The notes: generated by a model from the letters alone, not told the origin. A stretch of DNA of 6,127 bases from DATCIH01 sp036507955 (GCA_036507955.1 DATCIH010000121.1:1-6127), one strand, 5' to 3'. Counted from the stretch's first letter, positions 1-5,665 are shown. Numbers and translations are program-made.

Positions 1-1357
1 TTATCTTACAAAAAAAATAAAACTCAACATACCTTTAATGAGCGCAGCAATGGATACTGTTACTGAATCTAGAATGGCAATTGCTATGGCTAGAGAGGGT
101 GGCATTGGTATTATTCATAAGAATATGAGCATTGAAAACCAAGCTATTGAAGTGGACAGAGTTAAAAGACAAGAAAATGGCGTAATTACAGATCCTTTCT
201 ATTTAAGTCCCGATAATATTTTAGGAGAAGCTTTAGCATTAATGAGTAAGTATAGAATATCAGGGGTTCCAATTACAATAGATGGAAAGTTAGTTGGAAT
301 AATTACTAATAGGGATACAGTTTTTGAGACTGACTATACTAAAAAAATTAAGGATATAATGACAACTAAAAATCTAATTACTGCATCAGAGGGCACAAGT
401 TTGCAACAAGCTAAGGAAATTCTTAAAAAACACAAAATAGAAAAGCTACCTTTAGTTGATAGCCAAAATTATTTAAGAGGTCTTATAACTATAAAAGATA
501 TTGAGAAAACTATAAAATTCCCGGATGCTGCTAAAGATTCTAGAGGAAGATTATTATGTGGTGCAACTGTTGGTGTAACAGCAGACATGATGGACAGAGT
601 GGCGGCACTCGTAAAGGCTGGAGTAGATGTAATAACTATAGATACAGCTCATGGTCATTCTTTTGGAGTAATGGGTGCAGTACGCGAAATAAAAGCTAAA
701 TACCCAGAACTTCAAATAATTGCAGGAAATATTGCAACGGCTCAGGCAACTAGAGATTTAATAGAGGCAGGAGCGGATTGTGTAAAGGTAGGAATAGGTC
801 CAGGATCAATTTGTACTACAAGGGTCGTAGCAGGAGTAGGAGTTCCACAACTTACAGCAGTTATGGACTGTGTTGAAGTGGGAAATGAATATGGAGTTCC
901 GGTTATTGCAGATGGTGGTATAAAATATTCAGGAGACATAGTAAAGGCATTAGCTGCAGGTGCTAAAGTAGTAATGATGGGTTCTATGTTTGCAGGTTGT
1001 GAGGAAGCACCAGGCGAGATGGAGATTTACCAAGGAAGAAGTTATAAGGTGTATAGAGGCATGGGTTCTCTAAGTGCTATGGCTTGTGGAAGTAAGGATA
1101 GGTATTTCCAAGAAGGAAATAAAAAGTTAGTTCCAGAGGGAGTAGAAGGGAGAATACCATTCAAAGGTAGTGTTATAGAAACTATATATCAGATGATAGG
1201 CGGTATACGTTCAGGAATGGGATATTTAGGTTCTGAAACTTTAGAGAAATTATTTGAGACTTCAACATTTGTGGTTCAGAGTTCAGCAGGACTACGCGAA
1301 AGTCATCCACATGATGTAGTAATTACAAAAGAAGCACCAAATTATAGTGTGAATTAG
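1..1357 (+). CDS. guaB: IMP dehydrogenase GuaB (5'-truncated by window edge)
   Basis: This enzyme oxidises IMP to XMP with NAD+, the committed step of guanine nucleotide synthesis in the cytoplasm. The frame is already open at base 2 and reads YLTKKIKLNIPL before the internal Met at 38. That is normal IMPDH N-terminal sequence, so the ATG at 38 is not the start; some 30 residues lie outside, judging from the family length of about 485. Counting from Met38, two CBS domains span about residues 48-160 inside the TIM barrel. The catalytic loop GIGPGSICTTR carries the nucleophile Cys259 (codon 812-814). DGG (292-294) and GSMFAG contact the IMP phosphate, the flap has YRGMGS (339-344), and the Arg355-Tyr356 pair activates water. 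No key residue is missing. guaA follows 61 nt downstream on the same strand without an obvious terminator, consistent with a guaBA operon. Any promoter or riboswitch lies outside the window. Confidence 0.97.
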   Translation, partial: YLTKKIKLNIPLMSAAMDTVTESRMAIAMAREGGIGIIHKNMSIENQAIEVDRVKRQENGVITDPFYLSPDNILGEALALMSKYRISGVPITIDGKLVGIITNRDTVFETDYTKKIKDIMTTKNLITASEGTSLQQAKEILKKHKIEKLPLVDSQNYLRGLITIKDIEKTIKFPDAAKDSRGRLLCGATVGVTADMMDRVAALVKAGVDVITIDTAHGHSFGVMGAVREIKAKYPELQIIAGNIATAQATRDLIEAGADCVKVGIGPGSICTTRVVAGVGVPQLTAVMDCVEVGNEYGVPVIADGGIKYSGDIVKALAAGAKVVMMGSMFAGCEEAPGEMEIYQGRSYKVYRGMGSLSAMACGSKDRYFQEGNKKLVPEGVEGRIPFKGSVIETIYQMIGGIRSGMGYLGSETLEKLFETSTFVVQSSAGLRESHPHDVVITKEAPNYSVN

Positions 1358-1384
1358 AATAGCTAGTATAGATAAGAATAGCTA
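1356..1384. repeat. Short direct repeat in the guaB-guaA spacer
   Basis: The 10-mer AGAATAGCTA occurs at 1356-1365 (overlapping the guaB stop) and again at 1375-1384, 19 bp apart. The rest of the 61-nt spacer shows no hairpin or promoter that I can support. It may be a small duplication without function. Confidence 0.4.
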
Positions 1385-1404
1385 AATAAAAAGATTAAGC
1401 GTAC

Positions 1405-1410
1405 AGGAGG
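1405..1410 (+). promoter_or_regulatory. Ribosome binding site fixing the TTG start of guaA
   Basis: AGGAGG lies 8 nt before TTG 1419-1421. No in-frame ATG lies nearby, and the protein from this TTG begins with the family N-terminus (NRELILVVDFGGQYNQL), so the unusual start codon is well supported. Confidence 0.85.
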
Positions 1411-1418
1411 ATAAGATA

Positions 1419-2951
1419 TTGATTAATAGAGAATTAATTTTAGTAGTTGATTTTGGTGGCCAATATAATCAACTTATTGCAAGAAGAGTTAGAGAAAATA
1501 ATGTTTACTGCGAAATAATACCATATACATATTCTGTTGAAAAGATAAAAGCTATGAATCCAAAAGGAATAATATTCACTGGTGGACCTAATAGTGTATA
1601 TGCAAAAGGTGCTCCAAAAATAGAAAAGGAAATATTCGAGCTAGGTGTTCCTATTTTAGGGATATGTTATGGAGCTCAGTTAATGGCACAAACTTTTGGC
1701 GGAGAAGTTATAACATCTGAAATTCGCGAATATGGAAAAATAGAAGTTGACCTAAACAAAGACTCTAATCTTTTTAAGGGAATATCAGAAAATCAATGTT
1801 GGATGAGTCATACGGATCATATTTCTAAGTTGCCAAAAGGATTTGATATAATTGCAACTACTAAAGATTGTCCAGTAGCCGCTATAGCGAATATTTCTAA
1901 AAGCCTTTATGGAGTTCAATTTCATCCAGAAGTAAAACATACTCTTTTTGGTGAAGAAATGCTTAGAAATTTTCTTTATGAGGTATGCAAAGTTAAGGGC
2001 GATTGGTCAATGTCATCATTTGCAGAGGAAAAAATTAAAGCTATAAAAGAGATAGTAGGAGATAAAAAAGTACTTTGTGCATTGTCTGGTGGAGTAGATT
2101 CATCAGTAGCCGCAGTACTTGTTCATAAAGCAATAGGGAATCAATTAACTTGCGTATTTGTAGATCATGGTCTTTTAAGAAAAGATGAAGGAGACCAAGT
2201 TGAAAAGATGTTCAAGGGTGAATTTAAAATGAACATTATAAGAGTTAATGTTCAAGACAGATTCCTAGGTAAACTTAAAGGAGTAAGTGATCCAGAGAAA
2301 AAGAGAAAAATAATTGGAGAAGAATTCATAAGAGTTTTTGAAGAAGAGTCAAATAAACTCGGACAATTAGATTTCTTAGTTCAAGGAACAATATATCCAG
2401 ATGTAGTTGAAAGTGGAACTGCCACTTCAGCTACCATAAAGAGCCACCATAATGTTGGTGGACTTCCAGAGGATATGCACTTTAAACTGATAGAACCTTT
2501 AAGAGAATTGTTTAAAGATGAAGTTAGAGCGGTGGGAGAAGAAATTGGAATTCCTCATCACTTAGTATGGAGACAACCATTCCCAGGACCAGGCCTCGCT
2601 ATAAGAGTACTTGGAGAAATAACACCTGAGAAATTATTTATAACTAGCGAAGCAGATGCAATCTTTAGAGATGAAGTAGCTAAAGCAGGACTTGAAAGTG
2701 AAATATGGCAATATTTTGCATGTCTACCAAACATCCAATCTGTTGGAGTCATGGGAGATGAGAGAACATACTGTCATACAGTTGCACTAAGAGCTGTCAC
2801 TAGTTCTGATGGAATGACATCAGACTGGGCAAGAATACCATATGAAGTATTAGATAAGGTGTCTAGAAGAATTGTTAATGAAGTTAAGGGAGTAAACAGA
2901 ATTGTTTATGATGTAACGAGCAAGCCACCTTCCACTATTGAATGGGAATAG
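1419..2951 (+). CDS. guaA: GMP synthase (glutamine-hydrolysing) GuaA
   Basis: This enzyme aminates XMP to GMP using ATP and ammonia released from glutamine, the second step after GuaB. The 510 residues match the usual family length. The N-terminal class I glutamine amidotransferase domain (about 5-190) has GGPNS (55-59), the nucleophile Cys83 in GICYGAQ, and His169/Glu171 in GVQFHPEV, completing the triad. The ATP-pyrophosphatase domain follows with the P-loop SGGVDSS (223-229). The C-terminal dimerisation domain contains RQPFPGPGLAIR and ends with the family-typical SKPPSTIEWE. Translation starts at TTG 1419 behind a strong AGGAGG. The gene is followed by a terminator and then by a tyrosine recombinase. 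The coding sequence is intact, so if an element integrated in its 3' end it restored the reading frame, as elements at this site are known to do. Confidence 0.98.
   Translation: MINRELILVVDFGGQYNQLIARRVRENNVYCEIIPYTYSVEKIKAMNPKGIIFTGGPNSVYAKGAPKIEKEIFELGVPILGICYGAQLMAQTFGGEVITSEIREYGKIEVDLNKDSNLFKGISENQCWMSHTDHISKLPKGFDIIATTKDCPVAAIANISKSLYGVQFHPEVKHTLFGEEMLRNFLYEVCKVKGDWSMSSFAEEKIKAIKEIVGDKKVLCALSGGVDSSVAAVLVHKAIGNQLTCVFVDHGLLRKDEGDQVEKMFKGEFKMNIIRVNVQDRFLGKLKGVSDPEKKRKIIGEEFIRVFEEESNKLGQLDFLVQGTIYPDVVESGTATSATIKSHHNVGGLPEDMHFKLIEPLRELFKDEVRAVGEEIGIPHHLVWRQPFPGPGLAIRVLGEITPEKLFITSEADAIFRDEVAKAGLESEIWQYFACLPNIQSVGVMGDERTYCHTVALRAVTSSDGMTSDWARIPYEVLDKVSRRIVNEVKGVNRIVYDVTSKPPSTIEWE
2915..2951 (+). 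other. Candidate attachment site (attL or attR) at guaA 3' end
   Basis: The last codons of guaA, encoding about TSKPPSTIEWE-stop, are a known target for tyrosine-recombinase integrative elements in many bacteria. Here an integrase gene begins about 130 bp downstream, which is the expected geometry. I looked for a second copy of the terminal bases (GAATGGGAATAG) elsewhere in the window and found none, so the partner site must lie outside or differ. The boundaries given are approximate. Confidence 0.4.
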
Positions 2952-2999
2952 GATAAAAGCATTGGTATACCTAGATATATTAAAGAATAAGTAGATAAT

Positions 3000-3049
3000 A
3001 AGTGGTTATGATGTATGCTGTTAATTCGGTATATCATGACCACTTTTTT
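3000..3049 (+). terminator. Intrinsic terminator of the guaBA operon
   Basis: The left arm 3000-3012 (AAGTGGTTATGAT) pairs with 3033-3045 (ATCATGACCACTT) over 13 bp with a single G-U pair. The inner 4 bp can extend the stem weakly, leaving a loop of about 12-20 nt. Six T residues follow at 3044-3049. It lies 48 nt after the guaA stop and insulates guaBA from the integrase gene. Confidence 0.85.
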
Positions 3050-3070
3050 GATGTTTTTCAATAAATAATA

Positions 3071-3077
3071 AAGGGAG
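3071..3077 (+). promoter_or_regulatory. Ribosome binding site of the integrase gene
   Basis: AAGGGAG ends only 2 nt before ATG 3080 but 8 nt before the in-frame TTG 3086, which is the normal spacing. The layout (purine-rich SD, then GATATTGA) resembles that of guaA, which also uses TTG. A weaker alternative is AAAGGG at 3104-3109 serving ATG 3116. Confidence 0.55.
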
Positions 3078-3085
3078 TTATGATA

Positions 3086-4045
3086 TTGAAAAAAGGTATA
3101 TCTAAAGGGCAACAAATGTTTAAAAATGAAGGTAAAATTATTAAGAAAACCTATCAAGAAGCATTTGACGAATACATTGTAAAAGCTAATATAAGAGGAC
3201 TAGCGAAGGAAACAATTAGCACATATCATCATCATCATAAATATTTTACTTCGTTCCTAGGTGATATTAAAAATTGTAGAGATATTACCTTAGAAATAGT
3301 AGAATCATATGTACTCTTTTTAAAGGAAAGGGATATTAAAAATACTACAATTAATAGTTATTTACAAAATATATCACCAGTAATTAAGTATTGTATTAAC
3401 CAAGGATATATTTTAGAAAATTTTAATATACCTCAAGTAAAGTTTCAAGAAGAGTTTAAAGAAATTCTAACAGAAGACGAGCTTAATACATTGCTACAGC
3501 CACCTAAAGGTAAAGATTTTGTAAGTATTAGAGTTTATACATGTATATGGTTATTAGCGAGTACAGGACTCAGAGCATCGGAATTAAGGAACTTAAAAGT
3601 AAAGAATGTAAACATGATAGATAGAGTTATTATGTGTAATAACACTAAGAATAGGAAGGCTAGGTATTTACCGATAAGCAGTTCCCTTTATGAAGTTTTA
3701 GATAAATATTTAGTATTAAGAAGTGGCGAAGGGGAGCAATATTTATTTCCAACTGTTTATGGAGAGATATTAAGTAGAACTTCTCTACAGAAAGGTGTAG
3801 TTAAATATTGTCATGAAAGAGGGATTAATAAAAGTGGAATACATATTTATCGGCACACTTTTATAACTCGCTCGGTAGAAAAGAATGTGTCTCCACTTAT
3901 ATTAAAGAATATTACTGGTCATTCATCATTCAAACAATTGAATCATTATTATAATGCAAAAGTAAGCAGTATGGTAGATGTTATAGATATTATTGCCCCA
4001 AAGTTAAACAAGAAAGAAAGTTTTGTTAAAAGGGGTGGTAAGTAA
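3086..4045 (+). CDS. Tyrosine recombinase / integrase
   Basis: This protein is predicted to integrate and excise the element by site-specific recombination through a covalent 3'-phosphotyrosine intermediate. It has 319 residues from TTG 3086; ATG 3080 would add two, and ATG 3116 would remove ten. An N-terminal SAM-like core-binding domain covers about 20-110 and the catalytic domain about 126-295. The whole active set is present: Arg163 in STGLRASEL, Lys188 in the NTKNRK turn, His253 and Arg256 in HIYRHTF, His279 in ITGHSS, and nucleophile Tyr288 nine residues after that His. A run of four His codons (CAT repeats near 3229) lies in the core-binding domain. No clear promoter fits between the terminator and the start. 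The position next to guaA suggests that it recognises the guaA 3' end. It is not the housekeeping XerC/XerD, judging by its context and divergent flanks, but exact subfamily placement needs a search. Confidence 0.93.
   Translation: MKKGISKGQQMFKNEGKIIKKTYQEAFDEYIVKANIRGLAKETISTYHHHHKYFTSFLGDIKNCRDITLEIVESYVLFLKERDIKNTTINSYLQNISPVIKYCINQGYILENFNIPQVKFQEEFKEILTEDELNTLLQPPKGKDFVSIRVYTCIWLLASTGLRASELRNLKVKNVNMIDRVIMCNNTKNRKARYLPISSSLYEVLDKYLVLRSGEGEQYLFPTVYGEILSRTSLQKGVVKYCHERGINKSGIHIYRHTFITRSVEKNVSPLILKNITGHSSFKQLNHYYNAKVSSMVDVIDIIAPKLNKKESFVKRGGK
4031..4038 (+). promoter_or_regulatory. Ribosome binding site inside the integrase 3' end
   Basis: AGGGGTGG lies within the last codons of the integrase gene, 8 nt before ATG 4047. 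It supports ATG 4047 over the upstream in-frame TTG at 4023, and implies that both genes are read from one mRNA. Confidence 0.65.
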
Positions 4046-4046
4046 T

Positions 4047-4445
4047 ATGACTAACTATACTGTTATAGACAACGCTTTAATTATAGATACAGACCTTCCT
4101 GACAGTGCTTATAGGCTTTATAATTTGATGTTATCCATGTGCTATGGAGATAAAGATACCATTTATCCAAGTATTAAATATCTTGCTGACAGGCTTAATA
4201 GGAGTGTTAAAACGATAGGTAGAAACCTGAGGATACTCAAAGAGAAAGGACTTATTATATCAAGACGTCGAGGGAGTATTTCAAATATATATACACTTGT
4301 TAAAAAAACTTTACAAATGAAAACGGAGAAGTTGGTTAAGAAGATTAAAAGTAAATTTAATAAAAAAACTAGTACTTTCTGCGATTATGAACAAAGGACT
4401 TATGATTTTGATGAACTGGAAAAGAAATTATTAGGATATGATTAA
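4047..4445 (+). CDS. Winged helix-turn-helix DNA-binding protein (HTH_36-like)
   Basis: This 132-residue protein begins 1 nt after the integrase stop, so the two are probably translationally coupled. Residues about 15-83 form a winged helix: LPDSAYRLYNLML, then a Gly-Asp loop, then the helix-turn-helix YPSIKYLADRLNRSVKTIGRNL (split across 40-61), a recognition-helix end LKEKGLI, and a basic wing ISRRRGSISNIYTL. This resembles the HTH_36 / replication-initiator-like N-terminal domains of phage and plasmid proteins. A Lys-rich linker (86-108) leads to a C-terminal tail CDYEQRTYDFDELEKKLLG. From memory, a similar tail (F-N-x-x-QR-x-YD-x-x-x-LE-x-x-LL) ends many Firmicutes phage replisome-organiser proteins. 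No enzymatic motif is visible. It could be a replication initiator for the element, a transcriptional regulator, or a recombination directionality factor; I cannot tell which. The structured region just downstream would be a natural target. Confidence 0.8.
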   Translation: MTNYTVIDNALIIDTDLPDSAYRLYNLMLSMCYGDKDTIYPSIKYLADRLNRSVKTIGRNLRILKEKGLIISRRRGSISNIYTLVKKTLQMKTEKLVKKIKSKFNKKTSTFCDYEQRTYDFDELEKKLLGYD

Positions 4446-4453
4446 ATTATAAT

Positions 4454-4486
4454 AAAAAAGGCATCCTCAAAGAAACAAAGGATACC
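4454..4486 (-). terminator. Intrinsic terminator-like hairpin on the minus strand
   Basis: Read on the minus strand, GGTATCCT (4486-4479), an 11-nt loop and AGGATGCC (4467-4460) form 8 bp with one G-U pair, followed by six T residues (4459-4454). On the plus strand the G-U becomes a C-A mismatch and there is no T run, so the orientation points to minus-strand transcription. It could still act as a poor 3' end for the gene ending at 4445. Confidence 0.55.
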
Positions 4487-4500
4487 AACAAAAAGGATGA

Positions 4501-4527
4501 TTAATCTATATTAGTTGTATAGATTAA
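4501..4527. repeat. Perfect 10-bp inverted repeat
   Basis: TTAATCTATA (4501-4510) and TATAGATTAA (4518-4527) are separated by a 7-nt loop. It is AT-rich and without a T tract, so it is not an intrinsic terminator by itself. It may be a protein-binding palindrome or part of a minus-strand RNA together with the hairpin at 4460-4486. Confidence 0.6.
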
Positions 4528-4657
4528 ATTAGAGTTAAAACTAAATAGCCAACTAACATAATTATAACCTTTTTCTTCAAAAAATAAAAGATGATTAGGT
4601 TTATTAATTATGCAAAATTTCAGATTTACAGATATGTAGGTCTTTTTGTCGTTCAAA

Positions 4658-4732
4658 TAATTAATTTTAATTAATATTCATGGAGTTAAAATCTTCAAAA
4701 TCTAGTATGTGAATATTAATTAAAGTTAATTA
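4658..4732. repeat. Large inverted repeat, 23-bp arms with 29-nt loop
   Basis: The left arm 4658-4680 pairs with the right arm 4710-4732. The inner 15 bp (ending TTAATATTCA on the left) are perfect, then comes one T opposite G, then 7 more perfect bp. The loop is 4681-4709. Arms and loop are AT-rich and no T tract follows, so this is not a standard terminator. Such structures occur at replication and transfer origins and at recombinase sites. Confidence 0.8.
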
Positions 4733-4780
4733 AGGTCGTGATGTGTGCCTAAAATATGTTAAAAGGAAATTTGAACCATA

Positions 4781-4836
4781 CGATAGGACATTTAGTATAT
4801 ATTTGATAAGACTATTATTGTAATTCTGATAGGACA
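4781..4836 (+). repeat. Three iteron-like repeats at exact 23-bp spacing
   Basis: CGATAGGACA (4781-4790), TGATAAGACT (4804-4813) and TGATAGGACA (4827-4836) begin exactly 23 bp apart. The shared core is GATA(G/A)GAC, and A at repeat position 14 and T at position 16 are also conserved in all three. The equal phasing suggests cooperative binding of one protein on one face of the DNA. I see no fourth copy at 4758 or 4850. Confidence 0.6.
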
Positions 4837-4866
4837 GGCAGTACCCACAAAGAAATACAAGCTAAT

Positions 4867-4884
4867 AATTAATATAATTAATAT
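4867..4884. repeat. Tandem AT-only 9-mer (AATTAATAT x2)
   Basis: Two exact head-to-tail copies of AATTAATAT lie 31 bp after the last iteron-like repeat. The same 9-mer is in both arms of the inverted repeat (4669-4677 and, reversed, 4713-4721). This may be an easily melted segment or a binding site, but in AT-rich DNA some copies are expected by chance. Confidence 0.5.
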
Positions 4885-4927
4885 ATCATAGTAATTATAT
4901 ACATTTTAAAGTAAAACAGTACTCTCT

Positions 4928-4952
4928 CAATTACAGTAAAATGCTGTATAAT
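4928..4952 (+). promoter_or_regulatory. Promoter block A, upstream of the HIRAN gene
   Basis: A 25-bp block ends in a perfect -10 hexamer TATAAT (4947-4952). No good -35 hexamer is present at 16-18 bp. The block matches 5603-5627 at 23 of 25 positions, including AGTAAAATGCTGTATAAT, so it is likely a conserved promoter or operator used by both genes. Transcription would start near 4959, giving a leader of about 45 nt. Confidence 0.65.
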
Positions 4953-4990
4953 GTGATGATAATATGTATTTTTAAGGGGATAATGAGAAA

Positions 4991-4996
4991 AGGAGG
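4991..4996 (+). promoter_or_regulatory. Ribosome binding site deciding the HIRAN gene start
   Basis: AGGAGG lies 7 nt before ATG 5004. The longer frame from ATG 4941 would start inside the promoter block and lacks a ribosome binding site, so ATG 5004 is chosen. Confidence 0.85.
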
Positions 4997-5003
4997 AATT
5001 AAT

Positions 5004-5564
5004 ATGGGATTTTTGAATTTTTTATTTAAAAAGGATAAAAATAAGTTGGTGGGGACAGCGAAGGTGGAACAAAACGTCATAAAACCAATAGAAGATGCAC
5101 AAATTATTACAAACCCAAAAGAAGAAATAACATTTAAAGTCGAGGATATTTTTGATGGTATAATTCAAAGAGAGATAAAAGCTATGGTTAAGGAAGAAAA
5201 GGATATAGATAATTTGTATAAAGGTTTATCCAATGAGGAAATATTAGAAAAGTATTCAGAGAAAGACAAGATATATGAAGTGTATATGCATGGGAATCAT
5301 GAAATAAAATTGATTCCAGAACCTGAGAACAAATATGATTCTACTGCAATAAAAGTAGTGCATGAAGAAATGGGGGATGTTGGATATGTTCCTGCCATTG
5401 ATTGTAAAAAAGTTAAAAGAGCTTTAGAAGAAGGCTATTTAATAGAATGGCGATTAGTTGGGGGAAAATATAAATGTGTTAGACATGATTCTGGAAACTA
5501 TAAGAAAGTTGTAAAGGTTTATAACCATGAATACGGAATAATGATGCTTTTAACTAAGCTTTAA
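5004..5564 (+). CDS. HIRAN domain-containing protein
   Basis: This 186-residue protein has a C-terminal HIRAN-type domain at about 88-160. Visible hallmarks are IPEPENKYDSTAIKV (104-118), the usual EP-N-x-D-x-x-A-I-x-V pattern, and GYVP (127-130), followed by a helix KKVKRALEEG. HIRAN domains bind DNA, notably 3' single-stranded ends as in HLTF, and occur alone or fused to helicases and nucleases. The N-terminus (MGFLNFLFKKDKNK) is short, hydrophobic then basic. Residues 15-85 are charged, with a GLSNEEILEKYSEKDKIYEV segment leading into the domain. No helicase, nuclease or other catalytic motif is visible, so it may act as a DNA-end-binding accessory factor; that role is inferred. It has its own promoter block and RBS. 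Stand-alone HIRAN proteins are common in Firmicutes phages and integrative elements, which fits the context. Confidence 0.82.
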   Translation: MGFLNFLFKKDKNKLVGTAKVEQNVIKPIEDAQIITNPKEEITFKVEDIFDGIIQREIKAMVKEEKDIDNLYKGLSNEEILEKYSEKDKIYEVYMHGNHEIKLIPEPENKYDSTAIKVVHEEMGDVGYVPAIDCKKVKRALEEGYLIEWRLVGGKYKCVRHDSGNYKKVVKVYNHEYGIMMLLTKL

Positions 5565-5602
5565 TATGTTCGCTTTATTTTATAGGAAAACATTACCCCT
5601 TC

Positions 5603-5627
5603 CAATTTTAGTAAAATGCTGTATAAT
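5603..5627 (+). promoter_or_regulatory. Promoter block B, upstream of the 87-aa protein gene
   Basis: This is the second copy of the 25-bp block (23/25 identical to 4928-4952), with TATAAT at 5622-5627. The only candidate -35, TTCCAA at 5600-5605, is weak. The start of transcription is expected near 5634, immediately before the LexA box. Confidence 0.65.
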
Positions 5628-5636
5628 AAACATATG

Positions 5637-5650
5637 CGAACATATGTTTT
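5637..5650 (+). promoter_or_regulatory. LexA (SOS) box
   Basis: CGAACATATGTTTT fits the Gram-positive LexA consensus CGAAC-RNRY-GTTYG at 13 of 14 positions, with a perfect AACATATGTT core. It begins 10 nt after the -10 element and ends just before the Shine-Dalgarno, where bound LexA would block transcription. The same bases also form a 9-bp inverted repeat around CGAA (5628-5649), so another palindrome-binding repressor is possible. Confidence 0.68.
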
Positions 5651-5652
5651 GT

Positions 5653-5660
5653 GAGGGGTG
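5653..5660 (+). promoter_or_regulatory. Ribosome binding site of the 87-aa protein gene
   Basis: GAGGGGTG lies 5 nt before ATG 5666, supporting that start over the GTG at 5651, which overlaps the ribosome binding site itself. Confidence 0.65.
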
Positions 5661-5665
5661 ATAAT

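Larger units (their letters stand above)
4446..5003. other. 558-nt non-coding control region, candidate origin
   Basis: No convincing gene is present on either strand. The stretch holds, from left to right: a minus-facing terminator-like hairpin (4454-4486), a short palindrome (4501-4527), a large inverted repeat (4658-4732), three 23-bp-spaced repeats (4781-4836), a tandem AT-only 9-mer (4867-4884) and the promoter of the next gene (4928-4952). Repeats beside an AT-rich segment and next to a possible initiator gene are what iteron origins look like. The role as an origin is inference only; a cis-regulatory or transfer-origin role is also possible. Confidence 0.4.

Noticed and set aside
742..939. 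Minus-strand open frame inside guaB
   Set aside because: It is antisense to the catalytic loop region of guaB, has no ribosome binding site, and is rich in Pro/Thr/Ser as expected for a shadow frame.
38..1357. ATG 38 as the true start of guaB
   Set aside because: The upstream bases in the same frame encode family-typical IMPDH sequence (LTKKIKLNIPL), so the gene is cut by the window edge.
2558..2752. Minus-strand open frame inside guaA
   Set aside because: It is antisense to conserved GuaA C-terminal sequence and shows no start signals.
2906..3157. Minus-strand open frame across the guaA end and the terminator
   Set aside because: It overlaps the guaA 3' end, the operon terminator and the integrase start; there is no ribosome binding site or recognisable protein.
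4128..4136. DnaA-box-like TTATCCATG
   Set aside because: Two mismatches to the consensus, inside a coding region, and a single copy.
4524..4580. Tiny hydrophobic peptide on the minus strand (11 codons from ATG 4559, 18 from TTG 4580), type I toxin-like
   Set aside because: It is too short and AT-rich; T-rich random DNA gives hydrophobic frames easily, and no known toxin family is matched. Mentioned only within the small-RNA finding.
4957..4970. Second LexA box near the HIRAN gene promoter (TGATAATATGTATT)
   Set aside because: It lacks the GAAC half-site and differs at several consensus positions, and its distance from the -10 differs from that of the good box.
5287..5298. Possible second copy of the guaA end (CATGGGAATCAT versus GAATGGGAATAG)
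   Set aside because: Only TGGGAAT(A/C) is shared, within the HIRAN coding sequence; too short for an attachment site.
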